Source: WTAW01 sp964406575
Lineage (GTDB): Bacteria > Acidobacteriota > Aminicenantia > Aminicenantales > Aminicenantaceae
Assembly: GCA_964406575.1 (NCBI GenBank)
Contig: CAYOSH010000021.1
Coordinates: 1-64,000, forward strand
Direction of reading: 5' to 3'
DNA length: 64,000 nucleotides
The notes under the pieces are model-generated. The model worked only from the letters and a program-made list of their open reading frames with translations, was not told where the DNA came from and searched no databases. Below, one piece after another: positions 42,568 through 51,869 of this stretch; positions within the stretch are counted from its first letter, which is position 1, and each line of letters begins with the position of its first letter. The translations under genes and the position numbers were made by a program.

Positions 42568-44721
42568 ATGAAACGATTAAGAAATCTATTAATCCTATTT
42601 CTGATCCTAAGCCTGTCTGCAATCTCCATCGCCGATGAGGGCATGTGGATGCCTCATCAGATGAAGGACCTCAACCTTCAGGCTAAAGGACTCCAGATGA
42701 ACCCCGCAGATCTGTACACAAAGGATGGGACAGGCCTTATGAGTGCTGTGGTTTATCTGGGTGGCGGCACCGGTGAATTCGTGAGCTCCGACGGGCTTAT
42801 TCTTACCAATCACCACGTCGCATTCGGCGCCCTTCAGAGAGCGGCCACAAAGGAGAAGGACACCATCCAGGATGGATTCATTGCCTGGACGAGGGAAGAA
42901 GAAATCCCAGCCAAAGGGTATATCGCCGATGTCCTGCTCGGTTATGAGGAGGTCACTGCACGGATCGTGTCCGGAATTAGGCCGGAAATGACTCCTCGGG
43001 AACAGTACGAAGTCATCGATAAGGCTCAGAAAAAACTCATCGCAGAAGCGGAAAAAACGGGAAAGGATATCCGGGCCCGTGTGGCCAACATGTACAGCGG
43101 GAACGCCTACTATCTCTTCCGTTTCAAACGGATCAAAGACATCCGTATCGCCTACGCCCCACCGCTAGACCTTGGCAATTTCGGGGGGGATATCGACAAC
43201 TGGATGTGGCCGCGACACACATGCGATTTCAGCTTCCTGAGGGCGTATGTGTCCAAGGACAATGAGGGAGTGGATTACAGCCCCGACAATGTTCCTTACA
43301 AACCAAAAGCCATCCTCAAAATCTCCATAGATGGCTTCAAAGACAGAGATTTTTCTTTTGTTATGGGCTATCCGGGCCGAACATACAGGAATTACACGCT
43401 CGATGAACTCCGGTTCGACCTGAAAAACATGAAGGAGCGGATGGAACTCTACAAGGATGTCATCGCTTTCTTCGAAAACGCAGGAAAGAACAACAGGGAT
43501 ATTGAGATCAAATATGCGGGCATCATCAAAGGCCTCAACAACGGCCTGAAGAACTATCAGGGAAAGTTTGAGGGAATGGAGAAAATTGGCCTGATCGGGA
43601 TCAAAGAAAACCAGGAAAAAGACTATATGATTTGGGTGAACGCAAATCCTGAGAGAGCGAAAAAATATGGAGATGCGATTTCGAATATTTCGGTCTTCAT
43701 GAAGAAGTATGCCACTTTTGAGAAGAAGAACAGCCTTCTCGGTCTGATAGTCAGTCCCTATTTTGGCTCGACCCTCCTTTCGCAAGCGTACACCATATAT
43801 CGTACGGTCGAGGAAAGGGAAAAACCCGATATGGAGAGAGAGCCGGCTTACCAGGAGAGAAACATCCCGCTCATCAAAATGCGCATTCAGCTTGCAGAGC
43901 GTGGATATCATCTGGCCACAGACAGGGTTTTCTTCAAGCATCAGCTCAAAAAACTGTTGGACGATCCAGAGGAACAAATCCCGAATGCGTTGAAAGAGCT
44001 GATCGCAAAACGATCGGAAGAGGCCATCGATGCTTATGTGGACGAGCTGTATGCTCGCACCATTCTCGCCGATCCTGAAAAGAGGCTCGAGCTTGTCGAT
44101 GGAAAGCTGGACAAGCTGATGGGTATCGGAGATCCTTTCCTTAAGCTAGCCGCAGAGCTCGAAACAGAGATGAAGGGCTTCAGAGAAGAGAGCAAAGCGT
44201 TGGAACAAGAAAGACTCAACCATAAAAAAATCTTCATCTCCGGATTGCTGGAGCAGAAGGAAGGGAGGATCGCGCCGGACGCCAACTCGACCATACGTTT
44301 CACCTATGGATTCATCGATGGGTACACTCCAAGGGATGCGGTTTATTACCTGCCACAAACGACACTGGGCGGGGTTATAGAAAAAGACACTGGAGAATTC
44401 CCTTTTCGAGTTCCTGATAAGCTCAAAGAGCTCTACAAATCCAAAGACTTCGGCCGTTACGCCGATAAGAACCTTAAGGACATCCCTGCCTGTTTTTTGA
44501 ATACGACAAGTGTCACAGGAGGCAACTCGGGTTCCCCCACACTCAATGCCAGAGGTGAGCAGATCGGCATCATCTTCGATATGACCTACGAGAGCGTGAC
44601 GGCAGATTATTATGAGGTTCCAGAGTTGCAGCGGACGATCAGTGTCGACATCCGGTATGTGCTCTTCGTCACTGAGAAATTTTCCGGTGCGAGTCACATC
44701 ATCGAAGAACTGGGCTTGTGA
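42568..44721 (+). CDS. S46-family dipeptidyl peptidase (DPP7/DPP11-like), exported
   Basis: 717 residues, usual S46 length. Signal peptide MKRLRNLLILFLILSLSAISIA. The trypsin-like triad is seen: His in GLILTNHHVAFGALQ (82/83), Asp in GDIDNWMWPRHTCDFSFLRAY, Ser in TSVTGGNSGSPTLNARG. S46 enzymes release dipeptides from peptide N-termini in the periplasm. The S1-pocket residue after IIFD is Met; it is Gly in DPP7 and Arg in DPP11 as I recall, so specificity may differ. Perfect AAGGAGG ribosome site. Fits a peptide-fermenting life style. Confidence 0.94.
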   Translation: MKRLRNLLILFLILSLSAISIADEGMWMPHQMKDLNLQAKGLQMNPADLYTKDGTGLMSAVVYLGGGTGEFVSSDGLILTNHHVAFGALQRAATKEKDTIQDGFIAWTREEEIPAKGYIADVLLGYEEVTARIVSGIRPEMTPREQYEVIDKAQKKLIAEAEKTGKDIRARVANMYSGNAYYLFRFKRIKDIRIAYAPPLDLGNFGGDIDNWMWPRHTCDFSFLRAYVSKDNEGVDYSPDNVPYKPKAILKISIDGFKDRDFSFVMGYPGRTYRNYTLDELRFDLKNMKERMELYKDVIAFFENAGKNNRDIEIKYAGIIKGLNNGLKNYQGKFEGMEKIGLIGIKENQEKDYMIWVNANPERAKKYGDAISNISVFMKKYATFEKKNSLLGLIVSPYFGSTLLSQAYTIYRTVEEREKPDMEREPAYQERNIPLIKMRIQLAERGYHLATDRVFFKHQLKKLLDDPEEQIPNALKELIAKRSEEAIDAYVDELYARTILADPEKRLELVDGKLDKLMGIGDPFLKLAAELETEMKGFREESKALEQERLNHKKIFISGLLEQKEGRIAPDANSTIRFTYGFIDGYTPRDAVYYLPQTTLGGVIEKDTGEFPFRVPDKLKELYKSKDFGRYADKNLKDIPACFLNTTSVTGGNSGSPTLNARGEQIGIIFDMTYESVTADYYEVPELQRTISVDIRYVLFVTEKFSGASHIIEELGL

Positions 44722-44731
44722 ATAGAGTTTA

Positions 44732-45592
44732 TTAAAACTCGACAGATGCCAGATTCATCAGCCAAACTACCTTGCTAGCACCAGATGAACTGGGAAGAAT
44801 ACAAACTGCCGGAAATTCCAGATTCATTGTGCCGTCTTTGAAATTCAACAAGGATGCAGGCGCCGCTTGTAGATTTTTATACCTCCTTGATTTGTTAAAG
44901 GCAAAAGTGGCAAGCAAAGGTGGAGTGGCAAGGACTGCCAAAACAGCCGCGGTCCGCGATACATAAGAGAGGGCCCATGCACCAACGGATCCCAGCAGAA
45001 TTCCCCCATAGGCAGCACCCAAAGCCGATCCAAATGAGCCGGTATCATGCCCGAGATTTCCAACGGTATACACGCCCAGTGCACATCCCAGAGGATAAGC
45101 AAGACTGAATCCAATGATTGCACCCGGGAGATCACTAAACCAGGTCCCATCATAGGTTATTCCTGCGCCGATATAAGCAGCTCCTATTCCAGCAGCCAAT
45201 CCCAGAACTCCTCCTGCCACAAACTCGCCGACAAGTTTCCCTTGATTCAAGGGAGGTTTTTGAAGATCTATCCTCTGGATATCGGTTAATTTTTTCTCCA
45301 TCCCACTTTTCAATTGAAAAGATTCGCGCTCCATATATTCCATTGGAATCCTTGCAGCGGTGGTCTTATACCCGACCATGTTCAAAGCATTGTGCGCTTT
45401 CACCTGTCTTTTTAATGAAAATTCCATTGCATACTGGACTTTTTGGTTGTCCAGATTAAATGATTCTGTGTGATCGGAATTTATCTGAGCATAAGAAAAT
45501 GACGAAAATATAAGAAGGCTAAGCATTAAAGACAATCGTAAAGTCAGACAAGTAACACCTCTCTGTGCTTTTTTTGTTTGTGTCCCTCTCAT
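44732..45592 (-). CDS. Exported glycine-rich membrane-associated protein, function unknown
   Basis: 286 residues. Signal peptide (LTLRLSLMLSLLIFSSFSYAQ, cut near 36), a polar part to about residue 115, then a Gly/Ala-rich hydrophobic region (FVAGGVLGLAAGIGAAYIGAG..., LGAAYGGILLGSVGAWALSYV) of several helices. Perfect AAAGGAGG before the ATG. Tail to tail with the S46 peptidase gene, 10 bases apart. I do not recognise the family. Confidence 0.7.
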   Translation of the reverse strand: MRGTQTKKAQRGVTCLTLRLSLMLSLLIFSSFSYAQINSDHTESFNLDNQKVQYAMEFSLKRQVKAHNALNMVGYKTTAARIPMEYMERESFQLKSGMEKKLTDIQRIDLQKPPLNQGKLVGEFVAGGVLGLAAGIGAAYIGAGITYDGTWFSDLPGAIIGFSLAYPLGCALGVYTVGNLGHDTGSFGSALGAAYGGILLGSVGAWALSYVSRTAAVLAVLATPPLLATFAFNKSRRYKNLQAAPASLLNFKDGTMNLEFPAVCILPSSSGASKVVWLMNLASVEF

Positions 45593-45691
45593 TTCTGCCT
45601 CCTTTAAACATAGAATCTAGTTCCAATTTAAGGGTGATGAGAGAGAAAGTTGCTAAGAAGTTGTTAAAAGTTTGTTATAGGTTTGTAAAGA

Positions 45692-46598
45692 TTAAAAGAA
45701 ATGCCATATGGATTCCGGGGGCTTTTTCTGCTTGAAATTGCTGTACTTGTGACACAAGGGATAAAGGAACAATAGGCCCAAGAACCAGAAAACATACATC
45801 AGAGGAATACCTGTTCCTTGGGGGGCGAAGAAGAGTCCGATAATAGCGAACACATAGAGGTGGCAAAGATAAAAGAAAAGCCCTACGGAAGGCTTGAGCG
45901 CTATCGCGCAAAATCCACTTCCCAAAAATGAGGCCAAATCCAACACAGCCCAGCCAGGGAATCGCTGGGTAAAAAACCTGAAGGGGACCCGTTTGGCCCG
46001 GTATAAGAGTCATCCGCAGGAGAGGAGAAAAAAGCCGGTCAGCCTGGCTCGGGTCGGGAGTGAGCCATTGGGTCAAAAAGATCGTTCCCAGGCTCTAGCC
46101 TAGAATGAGACCGGACTTGAATCGTATGAATAGAGCCCAGCTGATCATAGCTATGCCCAGGCCGTATAGCACACCGAAATGTAGCCAGACTTGGCCGCCA
46201 CCGCCTGGAGGATGGAGCGCGCGCGCCGGGCCGAACAGCCATGCGGAATTCTCGACGAAAAATTGCAGCCCGATGAGGATGAGACCGCGGATAAGGAAGT
46301 GGCGTGAAATGCGGCCTTCGGCCCAACCTCGTTTCCGTCACGATTCGGCAAAAAGAACCATACCGACACCCATCAGAAAGAAAAAACCAGGGGCGCACGG
46401 TTGAGTAATAAATCGGGTCAGGAAAGCCCAAGCACTCTCGTATTGAGGAAGGGGAATCCCCCAGAATTCTCCCGTGGGGTGCATGCGCACCACAAAATAA
46501 TTGGCATGATCCACAGTCATAAGCACCATAATAAGCCCGCGTAAAGCATCGATAGATAGAAGCCTCTGGCCATTCGCAACACGTTCAGTTTTTTGCAT
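45692..46598 (-). pseudogene. Decayed DUF1624/NagX-like acyltransferase-type membrane protein gene
   Basis: The 5' part (RLLSIDALRGLIMVLMTVDHANYF) is the characteristic start of DUF1624/HGSNAT-like membrane proteins. The same frame continues through a TGA (46340-46338) and a TAG (46097-46095), both in frame, with good similarity between and after them (FLIRGLILIGLQFFVENSAWLF; YPAIPWLGCVGFGLIFGKW). Near 45900 the similarity jumps to another frame (HLYVFAIIGLFFAPQGTGIP) and about 70-80 residues seem missing. Three lesions make it a pseudogene. It follows the S41 peptidase by 23 bases and was probably co-transcribed. Confidence 0.85.
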
Positions 46599-46621
46599 AT
46601 GACTATTTTCCGCTCCTCAAT

Positions 46622-48907
46622 TTATTTAATCTCACCAATGACCTCCAACGCCTTTTCAAAAAGCTCATCTCGTCCCTCCCTGACACCTTGCACCGTGCGT
46701 ATCGCGGGGACTGTTGGCAGGATGCCGATCAGGTGGTGCTGCGAACCATCATGTTTGAGCACTCTCATGCCGGTCCATGTAATTTGGAACTCTCCCGGAA
46801 GAATAAAAGGATTGACGTTGCCGTTCGTGCCTGCAGTGGCCCCCCCCACAATTTCCCCAAGCTTGTAGTATTCAACAAAACTTAGAAAAGACTCCGCATA
46901 GCTTATGGCTCGGCCATCCGTGATAAAGACAACTTTTCCATTCAGATGTGGTTCTTTTTGCACAAGGTTCCAACCCATTTTTTGAAAACCCACAATGTTT
47001 TCCTGATCCGGGTAGATGATCTGGGGGATCTGCATCCAAGCATTGGAGGTGTCTTTTTCCTTCAACAGGTGGCAAATGATCTCGTGATTTCCCTTTGGAT
47101 AGCCCCGGAGGTCGAAAATAACTCCTCGAGCGTTTGCCAGCGCATCGATCTTTACAACGATCTCATCCCACGGGGCTAAATCGAAGTTGACATAGTATAC
47201 GTTGTTCTCGAGTGCTTGGATACTGGGCTTGGTTGGTTCTGTCAGCATTTTCTTAAAATTCCGCTCAAGCTCGATATCAAAGGTTTCATCACCCCTTTGA
47301 ACTTCAAGTTTTACCATGGTTCCTTTCTTGCCATACCCAAAGCGCATCAAAGATTTATACCTTTTCCATTGCGGAGAGCCGGAAATCAACTCCTCTGCAT
47401 TCAACAGAGCCTGCTCAGCTTTTTTGCCATCGATGCTGAGAACAACATCCCCCCGTTGAAAATGGTTTGGGTCTTCCGATACCGTCACCACGACTTGACC
47501 TTCCACCCAACCGAGCCTTATGGGAAGCCCGGCCTGTTCCATGAATAGTCTGTGATAGACATTGCCATGCCCATCTTGAAGTTTGGCGACCAAACGGCTG
47601 AGCGTCTGAAAGAAATCTTCTTCGTTCGTGTCGTCAAGAGCGTCTTGAAGCGCGTTGGTCAACTCTCCATCCCAGTCCACATCGACCACATCAAAATAGG
47701 GATAAAAATGCTGGAATATGTTCCAGGCGATGACCACATCCGCGAAGCGCACAAACTCATTATCCGCAGATTGCGTTCCATAATCGTGGGCCTTCATCTC
47801 AGCTATCAGTTTATTATGCTGATAGTTCTGGTTCTCTCCCAAAGTCCCTTTTTCATCGCTGTAGAGCGCGAGCGGAACTAAACACAACAATCCCGCATCC
47901 AATTCCTTATGAATGACTTCTCCCACTTGAGGATAGGCGTCGAACAATTTTCCCGAATAGGTCGTTGACCGGCTTTCCATACGCAGGCATTTTCCACCAC
48001 TGTAGGCATTTTCTGTTTGGATTTTGTAAATGTAACCTTGGTTTTGTGTGCTCCAAGATTGTGGCATTTTTCCGACTTCATCCAGTTCGAAGTCAGGATT
48101 GTTGATTTCGACCTGTTGCCACTTTTGGTTATTCTCTTTAACAAACACCTGAAAGTCATCAAACCAAGCCTGTCCATTTCCCCCAAGAATAGCGCCGAAA
48201 AATACCGCCGTAGCGTCACTGTCCACCTTGCCCAAGATTTCGTATTGTCTCCACTCTTCAGCACGGACAGGACGATCGTTCATGTTGTCGAAAAAACCTA
48301 TGGTGCCGCCTTCTCTGTCCACACGTAGCCATAACTGTGCCTGCTGACCTGCGCCCTTCATTTTCGTTCTCACGGCCGCTATCAGTTTGATATCTTTTCC
48401 CCGAAGAGATTTGGCCTCCATCCCTTGAGTCAGGACTCCGGCACCCATACCAGCGATGAGAATATTTTTTCTGTTTAAACGGATACTTCTATAGATGGAA
48501 TTCACGGAGCCGAATCCTACCCCTTGATGCTGCCAGGCGACAACTTTCAGGTCCGAAGTGTCGTCGGATCGCAGGGACAATGGGAGGCTGGGTTTTTCAT
48601 CTTCAAAAAGGATCTGGGAGGTAGGAGCGATGGGCAAGAATAATCGCTCCAGAATACTCTTCAGCTCTTTGGAATCTTTCGCATTCTTAACTTTTTCAAC
48701 TCCAAAGATGGCGAATTTATCCCAATCCATCTCACTGGCTTCGTCGCTGGGGTGAAAATATTTTACATATCCATAGAGCTTGGTAAAAGCTCGCAGGTTT
48801 TGGATAATCTGCTGCTCCTGATCGGAATCCTTCTGACAAAGAGAAATCAGCAAAAGAGCGCTTAATATAAAAAGGCCAACGGTCAATTTTGTTGCAGTGC
48901 TTTTCAT
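46622..48907 (-). CDS. S41-family (C-terminal processing/tricorn-type) peptidase, exported
   Basis: 761 residues from ATG 48907 (GAGG upstream). Signal segment LTVGLFILSALLLISLC; the Cys could be lipidated but the residue before it is Leu, not the usual small one. A jelly-roll-like region (about 180-350), the S41 N-terminal helical part, a PDZ domain (about 485-575) and the S41 core with KVVFITDGRAISYAESFLSF, the Ser of SYAES being the likely nucleophile, then GGATAGTNGNVNPF. Probably periplasmic. Propeller gene upstream, DUF1624 remnant downstream. Confidence 0.88.
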   Translation of the reverse strand: MKSTATKLTVGLFILSALLLISLCQKDSDQEQQIIQNLRAFTKLYGYVKYFHPSDEASEMDWDKFAIFGVEKVKNAKDSKELKSILERLFLPIAPTSQILFEDEKPSLPLSLRSDDTSDLKVVAWQHQGVGFGSVNSIYRSIRLNRKNILIAGMGAGVLTQGMEAKSLRGKDIKLIAAVRTKMKGAGQQAQLWLRVDREGGTIGFFDNMNDRPVRAEEWRQYEILGKVDSDATAVFFGAILGGNGQAWFDDFQVFVKENNQKWQQVEINNPDFELDEVGKMPQSWSTQNQGYIYKIQTENAYSGGKCLRMESRSTTYSGKLFDAYPQVGEVIHKELDAGLLCLVPLALYSDEKGTLGENQNYQHNKLIAEMKAHDYGTQSADNEFVRFADVVIAWNIFQHFYPYFDVVDVDWDGELTNALQDALDDTNEEDFFQTLSRLVAKLQDGHGNVYHRLFMEQAGLPIRLGWVEGQVVVTVSEDPNHFQRGDVVLSIDGKKAEQALLNAEELISGSPQWKRYKSLMRFGYGKKGTMVKLEVQRGDETFDIELERNFKKMLTEPTKPSIQALENNVYYVNFDLAPWDEIVVKIDALANARGVIFDLRGYPKGNHEIICHLLKEKDTSNAWMQIPQIIYPDQENIVGFQKMGWNLVQKEPHLNGKVVFITDGRAISYAESFLSFVEYYKLGEIVGGATAGTNGNVNPFILPGEFQITWTGMRVLKHDGSQHHLIGILPTVPAIRTVQGVREGRDELFEKALEVIGEIK

Positions 48908-48960
48908 CTTACACCTCACGAAATACGAAGGGGACATGCGGCTTTATCCCAAAATTTCGG

Positions 48961-49007
48961 GGAGGTTCCCTAACTGTCCGTTCGGGGAACGGACCCTAGA
49001 TTCCTCC
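48961..49007. repeat. REP-like nested hairpin
   Basis: GTCCGTTC (48976-48983) and GAACGGAC (48987-48994) form a perfect 8-pair stem with a GGG loop, inside an outer GGAGG/CCTCC pair (48961-48965, 49003-49007). A related CCGTTCC...GGAACGG element lies at 55919-55953. No T-run follows on either strand. Confidence 0.55.
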
Positions 49008-49008
49008 G

Positions 49009-49065
49009 AAAAGGGGACTGTCACCTTTTTTCTTTACCCCTGGAAAAAGGGGACTGTCACCTTTT
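49009..49065. repeat. Two identical 21-base REP-like direct repeats
   Basis: The unit AAAAGGGGACTGTCACCTTT plus one T occurs at 49009-49029 and 49045-49065, 36 bases apart. Its ends AAAAGG and CCTTTT are inverted repeats. Such GGGGACTGTCACC units resemble intergenic repeats of many bacteria that are mobilised by IS200-like (RAYT) transposases; none is encoded here. Confidence 0.6.
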
Positions 49066-49119
49066 CTATCAAAATCCGGTTAGAAGTGCAACTGCATGAA
49101 TTCAGAACGCGGGTGGATG

Positions 49120-50337
49120 TTACTTATCCGCAATTCTATATTCGAAAAACTGCATGCCGCGCATTCTGTCAAGCAGATAGATCTTATCCCCGTGGACAAA
49201 AATATCGTCCACAAAATGCTTCACAGGAATAGCTCCCAGCAACATGCCTTCGGAATTATACACTTCGAGCTGGAACATATCCGTCTCCTTCACATCTGTG
49301 TTGCCACCTACAGAGACATTCATCGACCGGCCGCCTGTTGTGCTCATCGTAGCTCGGACGTTCGTCTGGACCCGCTCGTCCTCTTTGATCTGTCTATTGA
49401 ACGTAACAACCCACACTCTGCCTTTGCTGTCTACGGCGATTCCACTGGAACATCTGTTCATTTCGGGAGGTTCGACTAAAACTCTCCCCCCGCTTCTCTG
49501 GATGCCCCCTTTGGCTTTCGGCGGGTCTGTACTGTAGTTCAGCTCTCTGTCAGACCGCCAGAGCAATTTCCCATCCGGAGCGTATTTATCGATCCTGTTC
49601 TGGTAATCAAAAGTCACATAGATATTATCGTCTCTATCCAGGATGAAGTGGAATTGGTTCCCCATCCTGTTCATCAAAAAATCTTTGAAATCATGCTGAT
49701 CTCCGAATTCATTCTGGATCTCTCCATCCATATTAAGCACTTTCAAGAACTTAGGGAGCGCCTTTTCATCCTCATCCATCATCCCCATACCAAGGCTGAA
49801 CATGCCAGAGCCGCCCATGAGCAATTGATTCTTTCCGAACACCCGGACGAGGCCGACGCTATCGTTGACCATTTTAATGGTCTTTTGCTCCTTTCCTTCA
49901 GGAGTCAGGACCTGAATTCTCCGATTCACAGACTCGGAAATGTACAGCATCCCATTGGGATCGACATCGATGGATTGGGGATACTGAAACTCACCGGGCC
50001 CCTGCCCCTGATTTCCGATCGTCGCAATGTAATTTCCATCCGTATCGAATTTCTGGATTCTGTGGTTTCCCGCGTCCAAGACATAGATATTTCCCTCGTC
50101 ATCAAATGCCATCGCTGTAGGCATGTAGAAGAGAATATTGTCATCTGTGGATTCTATGTCCCCAATGGTCCTTACGAATTCCAGAGAAATCTTAGGTGCC
50201 TCTCCCCATTTTCCCTCTTTCCCATTGTGGACAAAACGCGCTCCGTCTATGGTTTTTTTCTCCTGTCCAAAAGAAAATGACAAAGAAAAAATCAAAAAGA
50301 AAACAACAGCTCCAATCATCCTTGTTATTTTTACCAT
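49120..50337 (-). CDS. Exported six-bladed beta-propeller (NHL-repeat) protein
   Basis: 405 residues from ATG 50337 (AGGAGG before it). Signal peptide ITRMIGAVVFFLIFSLSFSFG. NHL-type repeats follow: AMAFDDEGNIYVLDAGNHRIQKFDTDGNYIATIG, then SIDVDPNGMLYISESVNRRIQVL and weaker copies. Such proteins are abundant in Bacteroidetes and Aminicenantes, with unknown ligands. Same strand as the S41 peptidase, but a 212-base repeat-rich gap separates them. Confidence 0.85.
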   Translation of the reverse strand: MVKITRMIGAVVFFLIFSLSFSFGQEKKTIDGARFVHNGKEGKWGEAPKISLEFVRTIGDIESTDDNILFYMPTAMAFDDEGNIYVLDAGNHRIQKFDTDGNYIATIGNQGQGPGEFQYPQSIDVDPNGMLYISESVNRRIQVLTPEGKEQKTIKMVNDSVGLVRVFGKNQLLMGGSGMFSLGMGMMDEDEKALPKFLKVLNMDGEIQNEFGDQHDFKDFLMNRMGNQFHFILDRDDNIYVTFDYQNRIDKYAPDGKLLWRSDRELNYSTDPPKAKGGIQRSGGRVLVEPPEMNRCSSGIAVDSKGRVWVVTFNRQIKEDERVQTNVRATMSTTGGRSMNVSVGGNTDVKETDMFQLEVYNSEGMLLGAIPVKHFVDDIFVHGDKIYLLDRMRGMQFFEYRIADK

Positions 50338-50535
50338 TCCGACTCCTCCTCTCATATTCATAAACCTCGAATTTCGAAAAGTGTTGCACAGCTCAAAAAT
50401 CTTCAGCGACGGTTCAAAAATCCAAGGAATACAGTCTTCCTATGCCATATTCCTTAAAAAAAGTGAAAAAAAAGGAAGGGTTTAAGGAGAATAAAGAGGT
50501 ATGATCTTGTGCTTTTTTGCAAAGGTGAGAATGCT

Positions 50536-50901
50536 TTATAACTTCTTGGCGATCTCTGCGAGCAATTCGTCCTTGTCGTACGGCTTCGACATATAACTCC
50601 TCTTGTGTGAATAACTCAATTTGTCTTCATCCTCTTTCTTTAAAAGAGAGGTCATAAATATGATGGGAATATTCTTCGTAGTAGGCTCTTTCTCAATGGC
50701 TAGAGCCGTTTCTCCACCGTCCATCTCCGGCATCATGATATCGAGGATGATGAGATGGGGCCGCCAATTCTTTGCGATTTCGATCGCATCTTTCCCATTC
50801 GTTGCCTGGGAAACAGCATACCCTGAAGATACCAGCGTCTTGCTTAGCATTTTTAAAAAAACCTCATCGTCGTCAACGATCAATATCTTCTTCTCATCCA
50901 T
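50536..50901 (-). CDS. Single-domain response regulator
   Basis: 121 residues, receiver only: KKILIVDDDEVF (acidic pair), ILDIMMPEMDG with the phospho-Asp, FMTS and SKPYDKDELL with the conserved Thr/Ser and Lys. No output domain, and no kinase gene next to it. AAGGAG before the ATG. The gaps on both sides (50338-50535, 50902-51180) contain only A/T-rich sequence. Confidence 0.9.
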   Translation of the reverse strand: MDEKKILIVDDDEVFLKMLSKTLVSSGYAVSQATNGKDAIEIAKNWRPHLIILDIMMPEMDGGETALAIEKEPTTKNIPIIFMTSLLKKEDEDKLSYSHKRSYMSKPYDKDELLAEIAKKL

Positions 50902-51180
50902 TAAACACTCCTTCGTAAACTCGAGTTTTTCAATAAATATATGGAACACTTAGAGATGCAGATGTATCTTCCATACATGAAATCCCAGTATAAGAGAAAA
51001 ATGGATAAAAAAACAGATTTACCCCAATATAAAATCGGTTTATAGACTTTATCTGCAACTCACCCTGACCACAAATTGAGTCGTTTGAACGGGAAAAAAA
51101 TTGAAAATTTTCATCTAGGAAAAGATTGACTCTTCAAATTCTGACGCCTATATAAAGTTCAGTTTGGTGTGATATTCAGC

Positions 51181-51303
51181 GGCGATAATCGGATGATGAA
51201 GGACAACGCGACCTTGAAGCAGTTGGAGAAATACCCGGTGATCATCCTATCCAATGCCCACCTTTTGACAAAAAGACAGGTGAACTGGATTTACAAAGCT
51301 TAA
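51181..51303 (+). pseudogene. Short gene remnant, unidentified
   Basis: Forty codons read GDNRMMKDNATLKQLEKYPV and then IILSNAHLLTKRQVNWIYKA before TAA. The phrase with Pro-Val-Ile-Ile-Leu-Ser-Asn resembles the late part of some glycosidases (pvlvlPNv type), a weak impression. It has no start codon with a ribosome site. It is followed by another unrelated fragment, so the area looks like gene debris. Confidence 0.3.
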
Positions 51304-51349
51304 CTGAAAGATAGAGGGCAAAAGACTTGGATATAAAGATAAGGAGTTC

Positions 51350-51637
51350 TTGTCTGCATATTCTAAGGAGTGCGGCAGCCTCTACTGTCGCCATGCGTGT
51401 GGCCTGTGCGAGCCGCACTGTCCTCATGAGGTGCCGGTCAACACCATCATGCGCTATGACCACTACTTTGTATCTCAAGGCCGAGAAAAGCTCGCAATGG
51501 CCAAATATGCGGCGCTGAGATCATCGAGAGCGGATAAATGCCAAAACTGCGCCGGATACTGCGAATCCGCCTGTCCTTATGGTGTACCAGTGCAGGCCCT
51601 CTTGGCCGCCGCGCACCAGACCCTTACTCTGGCATAA
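51350..51637 (+). pseudogene. C-terminal Fe-S tail of an aldo/keto reductase-like protein (remnant)
   Basis: About 95 codons. CRHACGLCEPHCPHEVPVN and CQNCAGYCESACPYGVPV are the paired [4Fe-4S] motifs at the end of ferredoxin-fused aldo/keto reductases. The roughly 280-residue barrel that should come first is missing, and the sequence in front (51304-51349) has stops. So this is a 3' fragment, most likely dead. Confidence 0.7.
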
Positions 51638-51838
51638 ATTCACGTTGGCCAATTGGAATTGTTTCCTCATCTCAGCCAATTGCTTGCTAGCTTGAATTTT
51701 TAAACCTCTTGTTTCCAACACACACCACACGCCGAAAAACACCAGAAGAAATGTGCAGCAAATAATCCAATAATTTTTTCGAATTTGCTTATAAGTATCT
51801 TCCCCTATATTTGTAATTTTTGCCAACAAGATTGTCAC
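51638..51838 (-). other. Possible fragment encoding one membrane helix
   Basis: A GTG-initiated frame gives about 67 residues with one helix (WIICCTFLLVFFGVWCVL) and a charged tail, then runs into the complement of the reductase remnant. No ribosome site. It follows the kinase pseudogene by 32 bases. It may be the cut start of an old gene; I do not recognise it. Confidence 0.3.
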
Positions 51839-51869
51839 AGCTACATGTTTGATGCTGACCCACCTCCGA

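Noticed and set aside
46095..46340. In-frame TGA and TAG as recoded (selenocysteine or readthrough) codons
   Set aside because: Two different stop codons plus a frameshift and a deletion further on are better explained by decay; no SECIS-like hairpin is evident.
49009..49065. CRISPR array
   Set aside because: Only two repeats with a 15-base spacer and no cas genes.
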